Positions 30,282 to 39,703 of a stretch of DNA of 64,000 bases are shown here, piece by piece. This stretch comes from an uncultured Maribacter sp. Lineage in GTDB: Bacteria > Bacteroidota > Bacteroidia > Flavobacteriales > Flavobacteriaceae. The notes below the pieces were generated by a model, which saw nothing but the letters and a program-made list of their open reading frames with translations, had not been told where the DNA came from and searched no databases. Position 1 is the stretch's first letter, and every line of letters begins with the position of its first letter. Location of the stretch: positions 241,098-305,097 of the forward strand of contig CANMKG010000004.1 of the NCBI GenBank assembly GCA_947498505.1. Direction: 5' to 3'. Position numbers and translations under genes: made by a program.

Positions 30282-31340
30282 CTAAGAATTGTACTTTTTC
30301 AATTTGAATTCCGTGGGCGTGACTTTGGAATAATGTTTAAAGAATCTCGAAAAATGATTTGGTTCTTCAAACCCTAGTTGTCTAGAAATTGACGCAATGG
30401 ACTGTCCTTCTAAAATCATTAATTTAGCAGAATTGATTAATTCTAAACGTATGAGTTGCCCTAAAGTAGTATTCATTTTAGCTTGAACTTTATTAGATAA
30501 CACTTTTATTGAAAGGTTCATTTTATTAGCATAAAACTCAAGTGATCTCTCATGTGTATGATATTTTTGTAGAAGTTCTAAAATATCTTGTGAGAACAAA
30601 TCTCTATTTTTAAAATCGAAATTTTTTCTAAATTGTTTTGGTGTTTGGCCAACTGAGTTTTTAAAAACTCTATTGAAATAAGCGTCATCTTTATATCCTA
30701 AATCATAAGAAATCTCTTGAATATTTTTATTAGTGAAGGCAACTTCTTTAAGACTTTCTTGAAGCCTTTTGGATGTCATTAAATTTTTTACTGTTAAACC
30801 AACTTTATTTTTGATTAATGACTGGGCATTATATCCTCTGTCATTAATAAGGTTTACTAAGTCATTGCTAGTTAAATTATTGTAATATTCTTTGTCAATA
30901 ATATCCTTAGTGTCAAAAATAACTTGGTATTCTTCTTTATTTGCCTTAAAAGGGTTTTGCCAAAACCATTGTTTAGAAGATATATCAATAATATCAGCTG
31001 AATTTTCCGTTAATGCCGATTCAGAAAGAAAAGCGCTACATTCTTCACATTCTAATAAGTCAATGTAACCTAAAGAAATTAGGTGTTTAAACAATACTCT
31101 TACGTCATTATTATAAAACTTGCTTTCATTCGAGAATTCAATTCTCCTGACAATAAAATCATCAGACAAGAATTTAATGTATTGTCCTTTTTCTAAAAAA
31201 ATTGCTTTTTCCTGCCAGTCAAAATAATTTTTAAAATCAACCTGAATGCTTCCTTTTCCAGAAAGAATATGAAATAGAGTATGACGCTCTATAAAGTATA
31301 CTTTATTAATTTCTGGTGTAATTTTTTCTACTTTTTGCAT
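30282..31340 (-). CDS. AraC-family transcriptional regulator with two tandem HTH modules
   Basis: HTH_AraC signatures at aa ~206-241 (NIQEISYDLGYKDDAYFNRVFKNSVGQTPKQFRKNF) and aa ~314-350 (SIASISRQLGFEEPNHFSRFFKHYSKVTPTEFKLKKY). Confidence 0.88.
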   Translation of the reverse strand: MQKVEKITPEINKVYFIERHTLFHILSGKGSIQVDFKNYFDWQEKAIFLEKGQYIKFLSDDFIVRRIEFSNESKFYNNDVRVLFKHLISLGYIDLLECEECSAFLSESALTENSADIIDISSKQWFWQNPFKANKEEYQVIFDTKDIIDKEYYNNLTSNDLVNLINDRGYNAQSLIKNKVGLTVKNLMTSKRLQESLKEVAFTNKNIQEISYDLGYKDDAYFNRVFKNSVGQTPKQFRKNFDFKNRDLFSQDILELLQKYHTHERSLEFYANKMNLSIKVLSNKVQAKMNTTLGQLIRLELINSAKLMILEGQSIASISRQLGFEEPNHFSRFFKHYSKVTPTEFKLKKYNS

Positions 31341-31342
31341 CC

Positions 31343-31387
31343 AGTTTGGTAATATTTACTAACGATTTTTAAACTAAGTTCGGTAAT
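31343..31387. promoter_or_regulatory. direct repeat AGTTTGGTAAT / AGTTCGGTAAT, candidate operator of the AraC regulator
   Basis: Copies at 31343-31353 and 31377-31387 (one mismatch), immediately upstream of the regulator start. Confidence 0.35.
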
Positions 31388-31526
31388 TTTTCTGATAAAT
31401 CTAAGTTATTGGCATGAGCTTAAACAAAACCTATCTCTTGGTAAAACCTCTTAAATTGTGTTTTTCAATCGTATACATATTTCGTATCTTAGAGAGCACT
31501 TAAGCAAAAAATAATAATATACTTTA

Positions 31527-33797
31527 ATGGCATTTGATATTGATGTGATAAAGGGAGTTTATGCACGGATAAAAGAACGTGTAGATGCTGCCCGAGAAGT
31601 TGTTGGTAAACCACTAACACTTTCCGAAAAAATATTGTACAATCATCTTTGGGATGGAAAAGCAACCAAGGCATTTATGCGTGGTAAAGATTATGTAGAT
31701 TTTGCTCCTGATAGAATTGCGTGTCAAGATGCAACCGCCCAAATGGCTTTATTGCAGTTTATGCAAGCAGGAAAAAGCAAGGTAGCTGTGCCAACAACGG
31801 TACACTGCGACCACCTGATTCAGGCAAAAGAAGGTGCTGCTAAAGATTTAAAGCATGCAAACAGTACTAGTAGCGAGGTTTTTAATTTTTTAGAATCGGT
31901 TTCTAATAAATATGGAATTGGATTTTGGAAACCAGGCGCAGGGATTATTCACCAAGTAGTATTAGAAAATTATGCTTTTCCTGGTGGAATGATGATTGGT
32001 ACTGATTCTCATACTGTAAATGCAGGAGGATTAGGAATGGTAGCTATTGGTGTAGGAGGTGCTGATGCGGTTGATGTAATGGCTGGTATGGCTTGGGAGT
32101 TAAAATTCCCTAAACTAATTGGTGTAAAGTTAACAGGTAAATTATCTGGTTGGACAGCCCCTAAAGATGTGATTTTAAAAGTAGCCGAAATTTTAACTGT
32201 AAAGGGAGGAACTGGAGCTATTGTAGAATATTTTGGACCGGGAGCAACAGCAATGTCTTGTAGTGGAAAAGGTACCATTTGTAATATGGGGGCTGAAATT
32301 GGCGCAACTACATCTACTTTTGGTTATGACGAGTCCATGGATCGTTACTTACGCGCAACTGACAGGTCGGATATTGCAGATGCCGCAAATGAGGTTAAAG
32401 ATTACCTAACCGCTGATGCTGATGTGTATTCAAATCCAGAACAGTATTTTGATCAGGTTATTGAAATTAATTTGTCAGAATTAGGACCTTTATTAAATGG
32501 TCCGTTTACTCCAGATTTATCAACGGAAGTTGGTGCTGCAATGACAAAGAAAGCTACAGATAATGAATGGCCGTTGCAAGTAGAGTGGGGATTAATAGGT
32601 TCATGTACCAATTCATCTTACGAAGATTTGTCACGAGCTTCATCTATAGCGCAGCAAGCTTTAGATAAAGGATTAAAGACAAAGGCAGAGTTTGGTATTA
32701 ACCCAGGATCTGAGCAAGTGCGTTATACCGCAGAACGTGATGGAATTCTCGAAGTATTTGAAAAGCTAGACGCTAAAATATTTACAAACGCTTGTGGACC
32801 ATGCATTGGGCAATGGGCAAGATATAATGACCCTAAGAATGCACCTAAAAATAGTATTGTTCATTCTTTCAATAGAAACTTTGCAAAACGTGCTGATGGT
32901 AACCCTAATACCCATGCTTTTGTGGCTTCTCCTGAGTTAACCGCAGCGATAGCTATAGCTGGTCGTTTAGACTTTAATCCGTTAAAAGATGCTCTAATTA
33001 ATGAAAATGGAGAAGAAGTTATGTTAGACGAACCCACAGGGTGGGAATTACCTCCGAAAGGATTTGATGTAAAAGATAATGGATATTTAGAACCACTAGA
33101 AGATGGCAGTGGTGTAAATGTTGTTGTAAAAGACAATTCTGAACGTTTACAACTATTAACGCCTTTTGTTCCCTTAGGAGATTCAATTACTGGGGCTAAA
33201 TTGCTAATTAAAGCTTTTGGAAAATGTACAACTGACCATATTTCCATGGCAGGGCCTTGGTTACGCTTTAGAGGACATTTAGATAATATTGCGAACAATA
33301 CCTTAATCGGAGCCGTAAATGCGTACAACCAAAAAACTAACTTTGTTAAAAATCAATTAACAGGTGAGTATGGTGGTGTGCCAGATGTGCAACGTGCTTA
33401 CAAAGCAGCAGGTGTTAAAACTATTGTTGTTGGTGATCACAACTACGGTGAAGGCTCCTCAAGAGAGCATGCGGCAATGCAACCTCGTCATTTAGGTGTT
33501 GCAGCGGTATTAGTAAAATCTTTTGCTCGTATTCATGAGACTAACCTTAAAAAACAAGGTATGTTAGGTTTAACCTTTGTAAATGAAACCGATTATGATT
33601 TAATTCAAGAAGACGATACATTTAATTTTCTAGATTTAGATGCTTTTGCTCCTGACAAACCGTTAACTATTGAAGCGGTACATGCCGATGGTAGTAAGGA
33701 TGAAATAGTTGCTAATCATACGTACAATCAATCTCAAATAGATTGGTTTAAAGAAGGCTCTGCATTAAACGTAATAAAGAGAGAAAACGCTGTTTAG
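31527..33797 (+). CDS. aconitate hydratase (mitochondrial-type AcnA)
   Basis: 756 aa; [71 protein letters not shown]. Confidence 0.95.
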   Translation: MAFDIDVIKGVYARIKERVDAAREVVGKPLTLSEKILYNHLWDGKATKAFMRGKDYVDFAPDRIACQDATAQMALLQFMQAGKSKVAVPTTVHCDHLIQAKEGAAKDLKHANSTSSEVFNFLESVSNKYGIGFWKPGAGIIHQVVLENYAFPGGMMIGTDSHTVNAGGLGMVAIGVGGADAVDVMAGMAWELKFPKLIGVKLTGKLSGWTAPKDVILKVAEILTVKGGTGAIVEYFGPGATAMSCSGKGTICNMGAEIGATTSTFGYDESMDRYLRATDRSDIADAANEVKDYLTADADVYSNPEQYFDQVIEINLSELGPLLNGPFTPDLSTEVGAAMTKKATDNEWPLQVEWGLIGSCTNSSYEDLSRASSIAQQALDKGLKTKAEFGINPGSEQVRYTAERDGILEVFEKLDAKIFTNACGPCIGQWARYNDPKNAPKNSIVHSFNRNFAKRADGNPNTHAFVASPELTAAIAIAGRLDFNPLKDALINENGEEVMLDEPTGWELPPKGFDVKDNGYLEPLEDGSGVNVVVKDNSERLQLLTPFVPLGDSITGAKLLIKAFGKCTTDHISMAGPWLRFRGHLDNIANNTLIGAVNAYNQKTNFVKNQLTGEYGGVPDVQRAYKAAGVKTIVVGDHNYGEGSSREHAAMQPRHLGVAAVLVKSFARIHETNLKKQGMLGLTFVNETDYDLIQEDDTFNFLDLDAFAPDKPLTIEAVHADGSKDEIVANHTYNQSQIDWFKEGSALNVIKRENAV

Positions 33798-33824
33798 TAA
33801 AGAAGCTTTTCGTAAATAATTAAT

Positions 33825-33855
33825 AAAAACTCCTGATATTCATCAGGAGTTTTTT
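33825..33855 (+). terminator. intrinsic terminator after aconitase
   Basis: ACTCCTGAT-ATTC-ATCAGGAGTTTTTT. Confidence 0.85.
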
Positions 33856-33885
33856 AGTTTTGAAGAACTACTCAATTCTTTCCAA

Positions 33886-34440
33886 ATGCGAAAAAAAACA
33901 ATTCTTAATGTTCTTCTAATTATACTAGTGCTTGCTTTTTTTGTTACTCCACTAGGCTTTTATGGGAAAGTGTTGTTGAACAGGATATTTGCTGCTAAAC
34001 CTGAAGTTATTTTAGCTTCTAATCGGGCGAAACTATCGGATTATGAATGGAAACTTAAAGATGCTGAATGGAATTTTTTTCCATTTGAAAAATCCAAGGG
34101 AAATGTAGTATTTATAAACTTTTGGGCATCATGGAGGTTGCCATGTATTGCAGAACTACAAGGTATACAGGAATTATACGATGTTTATAAAGAAAAAGTA
34201 GATTTCTACATTATTACAAATGAAGAAAGGGCTCCGGTAGAAGAGTTCATGAAAAAAAACAAATTTACGTTTCCGGTAACATATTTAATCATTGGAGAAA
34301 AGGCACCTTTTGAAGTTTTAGAAGCTCCAGGGTCATATCTAATTGATAAAAATGGAGAAATTGTGATAAAGGAAGAGGGGATTTCTGATTGGAATAATAC
34401 TACAATATCTAATTTGCTAGAGAATCTTGTAAGTCAATAA
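33886..34440 (+). CDS. TlpA-like thioredoxin-fold protein with degenerate active site (WRLPC)
   Basis: VVFINFWASWRLPCIAELQGIQELYDVYKEKVDFYIITNEE; N-terminal membrane anchor. Confidence 0.85.
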   Translation: MRKKTILNVLLIILVLAFFVTPLGFYGKVLLNRIFAAKPEVILASNRAKLSDYEWKLKDAEWNFFPFEKSKGNVVFINFWASWRLPCIAELQGIQELYDVYKEKVDFYIITNEERAPVEEFMKKNKFTFPVTYLIIGEKAPFEVLEAPGSYLIDKNGEIVIKEEGISDWNNTTISNLLENLVSQ

Positions 34441-34443
34441 ATT

Positions 34444-35004
34444 GTGAGGTTAAGTAAAAAGCAAATATACAATGCACTGTTTATTATTAGTATTTGCATA
34501 TTACTTTTTACTCCTTTAGGATTTAAAATTAAGGTTCAGGCCTCTAGGTTGCTTGCAATAAGTGCTATAGACGCAAAAGAAGAAGACCAAGTTCTTCTGA
34601 AAAATTATACATGGAAGCTTGTTGATTTAAATGGATTCGATTTTGATTTTGAATCATTGAGAAAAAAAGTTGTTCTCGTAAATTTTTGGGCAACTTGGTG
34701 TCCACCATGTGTTGCAGAAATGCCAAGTATGCAAAATTTGTATAATGATTATAGTGGTAAAATGAGTTTTGTATTTGTTGCAAAAGACGATTATAAAGCA
34801 GTGAACGAATTTTTAAAAAAAGAGGAGTATAATTTTCCTGTTTACTATTCAAAATCTGAAGAACCTAAAGTGTTAAATTCTAAATTGTTACCGACAACTT
34901 ACATAATTGATAAAAAGGGTAAAATAAGAGTTGTAGAAACTGGAGCAGTAAATTGGAACAGTAAAAGTACTCGCGAATTGCTAGACAGACTAATTAATGA
35001 GTAA
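34444..35004 (+). CDS. TlpA-family disulfide reductase (intact CPPC)
   Basis: VVLVNFWATWCPPCVAEMPSMQNLYNDY; GTG start; tandem paralogue of the preceding gene. Confidence 0.9.
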   Translation: MRLSKKQIYNALFIISICILLFTPLGFKIKVQASRLLAISAIDAKEEDQVLLKNYTWKLVDLNGFDFDFESLRKKVVLVNFWATWCPPCVAEMPSMQNLYNDYSGKMSFVFVAKDDYKAVNEFLKKEEYNFPVYYSKSEEPKVLNSKLLPTTYIIDKKGKIRVVETGAVNWNSKSTRELLDRLINE

Positions 35005-35683
35005 ACTTCTTTTTAAAAAATTCAACCAACCATAAATTAGTTAGCACCATTGTAAATGCATAAACAGTATCTTCTATAGGGATGGTGAATAAACGAATGC
35101 CTATAATCTGATTTGGATTATACCATACAACTTCTTCGGGGATAAAACTTCCGGTAAGCAAGCCATTAACAATAAAAAATGGAATTAAAATTACCGAAAA
35201 GGTAACAAAGTACCTTCGAAGTAATGTTGGGTTTGTTTTAATACAGCATAAAATTAAAATTCCTGCGTACAAAAAATTAATAACTGTATACCAGTTAGAA
35301 TGATAAATAAAAGATAAGACAAACAATAAAAAGGCAATACCATAGCTTAATGGTTTCAGAATTTTTTCTGATATACCCAGGTTAGGGAAGTAAAAAAGCA
35401 AAGCGTAATGGGTAAAAATACAAGCATAGGGAATGCATATAAAAAACAACCATTCTTCAATGGGGAGTTTCAGGATTGTTTTTTCTAAATAATACAGTTT
35501 GTTAAAACCCCAAAACCCATTTTGTGTAAAAACAATATCCCAAGGAATATAAAAACACATGGTTAAAGCAATGGCTAAAAAAATAGCTTTCCATTGTTTA
35601 TAAAGCTTTAATTTGGGGTGAAAACTATACAAAAACGGAATAGAAAAAGCGCCAAGGTTAATCCATAAATAAAGAGAATTCAT
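34994..35683 (-). CDS. lycopene beta-cyclase, fused CrtYc/CrtYd type
   Basis: Polytopic; YLEKTILKLPIEEWLFFICIPYACIFTHYAL and IPIEDTVYAFTMVLTNLWLVEFF; in crt operon. Confidence 0.88.
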   Translation of the reverse strand: MNSLYLWINLGAFSIPFLYSFHPKLKLYKQWKAIFLAIALTMCFYIPWDIVFTQNGFWGFNKLYYLEKTILKLPIEEWLFFICIPYACIFTHYALLFYFPNLGISEKILKPLSYGIAFLLFVLSFIYHSNWYTVINFLYAGILILCCIKTNPTLLRRYFVTFSVILIPFFIVNGLLTGSFIPEEVVWYNPNQIIGIRLFTIPIEDTVYAFTMVLTNLWLVEFFKKKFTH

Positions 35684-36135
35684 TTATTTTTTTTGAAATA
35701 TTTAAAGGGAACTATTAACATTCCAAAACATTCTCCATCTTCTTTGTGCACATGTTTATGATGCATTTTATGGGCTCTGCGAACACCTTTAGCATACCAG
35801 TTGTTGGTTTTTTTAAGTATTTTAAACCGTTGGTGTATAAAGATATCATGAACCATAAAATAGGCAATACCGTAAGCCAAAATACCTAGTCCAAGAGGCC
35901 AGCCGTACCAGAAATCGGTATATCTGGCAAACCCAAAAAGCGTCATACAAACTACTGCATAAAAAAGAAAAAAAGCATCATTACGCTCAAACCAAGAGTC
36001 GTGGTCTTTTTTGTGGTGGTCTCTGTGAAGATTCCATAAAAAACCATGCATAACATATTTATGTGTAAACCAAGCCATAAACTCCATGCCCCAAAATGTG
36101 GCTAAAAAAAGTAATATGCCCAATAGTACGTTCAT
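35680..36135 (-). CDS. crtZ: beta-carotene hydroxylase
   Basis: His-box motifs HKYVMHG, HRDHHKKDH, HDIFIHQ, HKMHHKHVH. Confidence 0.92.
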   Translation of the reverse strand: MNVLLGILLFLATFWGMEFMAWFTHKYVMHGFLWNLHRDHHKKDHDSWFERNDAFFLFYAVVCMTLFGFARYTDFWYGWPLGLGILAYGIAYFMVHDIFIHQRFKILKKTNNWYAKGVRRAHKMHHKHVHKEDGECFGMLIVPFKYFKKNK

Positions 36136-36137
36136 AA

Positions 36138-36977
36138 TTATACCAAATTTAGTTTATACTTGATATATGATCTTGCCAGTAAGCTAATTTTTTCGTGATT
36201 AGAAACACGAATTCTTACATTTTGTATCTGCAGAGGGGGCGTTTTTTGAAGTTTAAACAAAAGTCTTTTGTAATATCTATATGCAGTATATACCCCAAAT
36301 TTAGCCTCAGTTGGCAATGCTTTTACACCTTTATATGCCTTTTCAAAGTCCAGTAGAATTTCCTTAACTATTTTTGTTTTAGAAGCTTTGTTTAACTGCT
36401 TTAGATTAACATTAGGAAAATAAGCTCGGTTAAGAATTTCTGAGTCATCCTTTAAATCCCTCAAAAAGTTTACTTTTTGAAAGGCAGAGCCCAGCGCCAT
36501 CGCCGATTGCTTTAGAGTTTCATATTTTTCGCTATCACCCTTTACAAAAACTTTTAAACACATAAGCCCAACTACGTTTGCAGAGCCATGAATATAGGTT
36601 TCATACTCTTCTTTTGTAGTGTATACTTTTTTGGTTAAATCAGCACGCATACTATTCATAAAACACGAAACCAATTCGTACGGTATATCATACTTGTGGT
36701 AGGTTTGTTGAAAGGCGTTTAAAATTGGATTAAGACTAATTTTATGTGTTAAAGCTTCATTTAAATCGGCTTCAAATTTATTGAATAAGGTACTCTTGTC
36801 ATAATCATGAAAAGAGTCTACAATTTCATCAGCAAAACGTACAAATCCGTAAATATTATATATGTCAGTGCGAATTGATGGTGCTAACATTTTTGTAGCT
36901 AAAGAAAAGCTTGTACTATACTTTTCGGTTACTACTTTACTGCATTTATATGACACTGTATCAAAAATCTCTTTCAT
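36138..36977 (-). CDS. crtB: phytoene synthase
   Basis: SLATKMLAPSIRTDIYNIYGFVRFADEIVDSFHD; SAFQKVNFLRDLKDDSEILNRAYFP. Confidence 0.95.
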   Translation of the reverse strand: MKEIFDTVSYKCSKVVTEKYSTSFSLATKMLAPSIRTDIYNIYGFVRFADEIVDSFHDYDKSTLFNKFEADLNEALTHKISLNPILNAFQQTYHKYDIPYELVSCFMNSMRADLTKKVYTTKEEYETYIHGSANVVGLMCLKVFVKGDSEKYETLKQSAMALGSAFQKVNFLRDLKDDSEILNRAYFPNVNLKQLNKASKTKIVKEILLDFEKAYKGVKALPTEAKFGVYTAYRYYKRLLFKLQKTPPLQIQNVRIRVSNHEKISLLARSYIKYKLNLV

Positions 36978-36983
36978 AGCAAT

Positions 36984-38444
36984 TTAGCGTAAAGTGTTAA
37001 TAATAAGTTCAGAAGCTAACTTTCCTGATATTAATGCTGGTGGCACTCCAGGACCAGGAACCGTTAATTGACCCGTAAAAAATAAGTTTTTTACTTTGGA
37101 GCTCTTTAGTTTTGGCCGCAAAAAAGCGGTTTGTGATAACGTATTGGCCATACCATAGGCATTGCCCTTATATGAATTGTATTCAGATTTAAAATCGTTC
37201 ACACAAAATGACTCTTTAAATAAAATGTTGTTTTTTAATGATTGACCAGTCTTTTCTTCCAGTCTGTTTATCAGTATGTTAAAATATTTTTCTCTTAGCT
37301 CAGAAGTATCCTCTAAATCAGGTGCTATTGGTATTAAAAAGAAACCAGTTTCATATCCAGAGGGAGCCATTGTTTCATCAGATATTGATGGAAAATTAGC
37401 ATAAAATAGGGGGGATTTAGGCCATTGTGGTTTGTCGTAAATAGTGTTAACATGATTTTCAAAATTGGTATCAAAAAAAAGATTGTGATGTTCTACTTTT
37501 TCAATTTTTTTATTGAAACCCACGTAGAATAGTAAAGAGGAGGGAGCAAAGGTTTTTTTTGACCAATACGATTCAGAATACTGTTTGTATTGGTTATCTA
37601 AAAGAGTTTCAGCGTGATGGTAATCAGCACCACTTAAGACAATATCTGCAGAAATAAACGCATCATTGCAGGTGATTCCTGTTGTTTTTTTATTTTGAAC
37701 ATGTATTTTACTAACAGAACTGTTTGCGTTAATAACAACACCAAGTTCTTTTGCTAATTTTTGCATAGCAGAGATAACTTGATGCATACCTCCTTTGGGG
37801 TGCCATGTTCCCAACCCGAAATCAGCAAAATTCATAAAACTATAAAATGAAGGAGTTTGTTGAGGTTTGGCTCCAAGAAAAAGTACAGGAAACTCTAAAA
37901 CAGCAATTAGTTTAGGATTTTTGAAAAGCTTTCTTATGCTTTTGCTAATACTTTTGAAAAATTCGTTTACTCTTAAAACCGTGTCTGAACTAACTAACTC
38001 TATGGGGGAAATTCCAGGTTTATAAACCATTTTGTTAATGGCTATATCATAATTTCGTTGCGCCTTTTTTATAAATTTTCTTAGCTTAATTGCGCTTCCT
38101 TTTTCTATACGTTCAAATTCAACGCAAATTTTATCTAGGTGGTCTTCGATTACAACTTGGTCATCAGAAAAAAACACTTTGTAAGCGGGACTTAGTTTTT
38201 CTAGTTCATAGTAGTTAGATGGTGATTTACCAAAGTCGGAAAAAAACTTTTCAAAAATATCTGGCATCCAGTACCAACTTGGTCCCATATCAAAAGTAAA
38301 ACCATCCTTTTTAAATTGGCGAGCGCGTCCACCAATAAAATCGTTTTTTTCATAAATAGAAACATTGTGCCCTTCCTTTGCTAAATAGCACGAAGCTGAT
38401 AGCGAAGAAAACCCTGAGCCAATTATTGCAATGTTTTTTTTCAT
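36984..38444 (-). CDS. crtI: phytoene desaturase
   Basis: IIGSGFSSLSASCYLAKEGHNVSIYEKNDFIGGRARQFKKDGFTFDMGPSWYWMPD; C-terminal LFFTGQLTVPGPGVPPALISGKLASE. Confidence 0.95.
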   Translation of the reverse strand: MKKNIAIIGSGFSSLSASCYLAKEGHNVSIYEKNDFIGGRARQFKKDGFTFDMGPSWYWMPDIFEKFFSDFGKSPSNYYELEKLSPAYKVFFSDDQVVIEDHLDKICVEFERIEKGSAIKLRKFIKKAQRNYDIAINKMVYKPGISPIELVSSDTVLRVNEFFKSISKSIRKLFKNPKLIAVLEFPVLFLGAKPQQTPSFYSFMNFADFGLGTWHPKGGMHQVISAMQKLAKELGVVINANSSVSKIHVQNKKTTGITCNDAFISADIVLSGADYHHAETLLDNQYKQYSESYWSKKTFAPSSLLFYVGFNKKIEKVEHHNLFFDTNFENHVNTIYDKPQWPKSPLFYANFPSISDETMAPSGYETGFFLIPIAPDLEDTSELREKYFNILINRLEEKTGQSLKNNILFKESFCVNDFKSEYNSYKGNAYGMANTLSQTAFLRPKLKSSKVKNLFFTGQLTVPGPGVPPALISGKLASELIINTLR

Positions 38445-38453
38445 GAATGATGG

Positions 38454-39356
38454 TTAAATCAGTTTTTTTGTTAACTCTTCAATAGAAGTGAATGTTTTTA
38501 TGTGTTTAGGTAGTTTTTGTTTTCCCAAGTATTGTGTTTGTTGCCCCAAAAGCCATAGCTGAAAGGTCCCATTGGTGTTTACGATTGTTTCAAAATCGCT
38601 AACATAGCTTTCAATTTGGTCTTTTGTTGGCGAAACTGTAAAATAGGATACAAAGATTAAATTGCTGTAATGCGCTTTTAAATTGGTTAGTATGTCTAAT
38701 GGAACTGCTTGCCCTAAGTAAATAGATTTGTATCCTTTCCGAACTACTTCATAATTTAAAAACAGAAGGCCTATTTCATGTATTTCATTTTCTGGTAAAA
38801 AGAGTACAAAAACTTTGTCATTTTTTGACGGAGTAGTTGTTTGTAGACTTTCGGTTTCTAAAATTATCTTTTGCTTAATTAAATGAGTTATAAAATGTTC
38901 ATGGGCAGGATTTATACTATCTGTTTGCCAAAGTAGACCAAGCTCAGCAAGAAAAGGAAAAAAAACATCAGTAATTACGTTTTCAAAAGTTTCACTGTTT
39001 TTAAGCTCGTTATAAGTATCTATAAATAGTTTTTCATCAAAATTTACCATAGCCATCTTAAAAGCATTCAATGGCTTTAATTTAACGCGACTATGTTCAG
39101 TAATTTGATTTACATGCTCTGCAATTTCGCTTTCGGGGATTTTAGCAATTTTGGAAATTTTTACTCCATTTTCATTTAAAAGAGCAATGTTTAATAATTT
39201 TTGTAAACTACTTAGGCTATATAACCTAATATTGGTTTTAGTACGCTCAGGCGCAAGTAAACCATACCTTTTTTCCCAAATACGGATGGTATGTGCCTTA
39301 ACCCCAGACAAATTTTCCAGGTCTTTAATGCTAAAAGTTTTTTTAACTCTGTTCAT
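38454..39356 (-). CDS. MerR-type HTH + B12-binding domain regulator (CarH/LitR-like)
   Basis: HTH FSIKDLENLSGVKAHTIRIWEKRYGLLAPERTKTNIRLYS; W143-x9-E153-H154; E191-x-H193-x-x-G196; located directly upstream of crtI. Confidence 0.88.
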   Translation of the reverse strand: MNRVKKTFSIKDLENLSGVKAHTIRIWEKRYGLLAPERTKTNIRLYSLSSLQKLLNIALLNENGVKISKIAKIPESEIAEHVNQITEHSRVKLKPLNAFKMAMVNFDEKLFIDTYNELKNSETFENVITDVFFPFLAELGLLWQTDSINPAHEHFITHLIKQKIILETESLQTTTPSKNDKVFVLFLPENEIHEIGLLFLNYEVVRKGYKSIYLGQAVPLDILTNLKAHYSNLIFVSYFTVSPTKDQIESYVSDFETIVNTNGTFQLWLLGQQTQYLGKQKLPKHIKTFTSIEELTKKLI

Positions 39357-39543
39357 TGTTTTTCATAAAACCTTAAACAAATTTAAAATTATATACGAGA
39401 AAGAAGCTATATTTTGCTATTAATTTCTAAAAAGTAGACAAAATTTATATTGTATTTTTTTACGAACTATAAATACCACTGTATTTATTAACATTGAAGT
39501 TTAAAATAAAAACCACTCCTACAACAAAGTAAAAGTGGTTTTG

Positions 39544-39627
39544 TGCCCACGACTGGAGTCGAACCAGCACGTCCATAAGAACACTACCCCCTCAAGGTAG
39601 CGCGTCTACCAATTCCGCCACGTGGGC
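39544..39627 (-). tRNA. tRNA-Leu (anticodon GAG)
   Basis: 84 nt, GCCCACG/CGTGGGC acceptor, anticodon arm CTACC-TTGAGGG-GGTAG, T-arm GCTGG-TTCGACT-CCAGT, long variable arm. Confidence 0.96.
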
Positions 39628-39703
39628 AATTTAAGAGCAGGCAAATATAAAAACGTATTGAAGAATGAAAAAGTTATTTAAGGTAAATAATTTGCACTGA
39701 AAG

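Noticed and set aside
32861-33328. 155-aa minus-strand ORF antisense to aconitase
   Set aside because: Shadow ORF of a strongly coding region.
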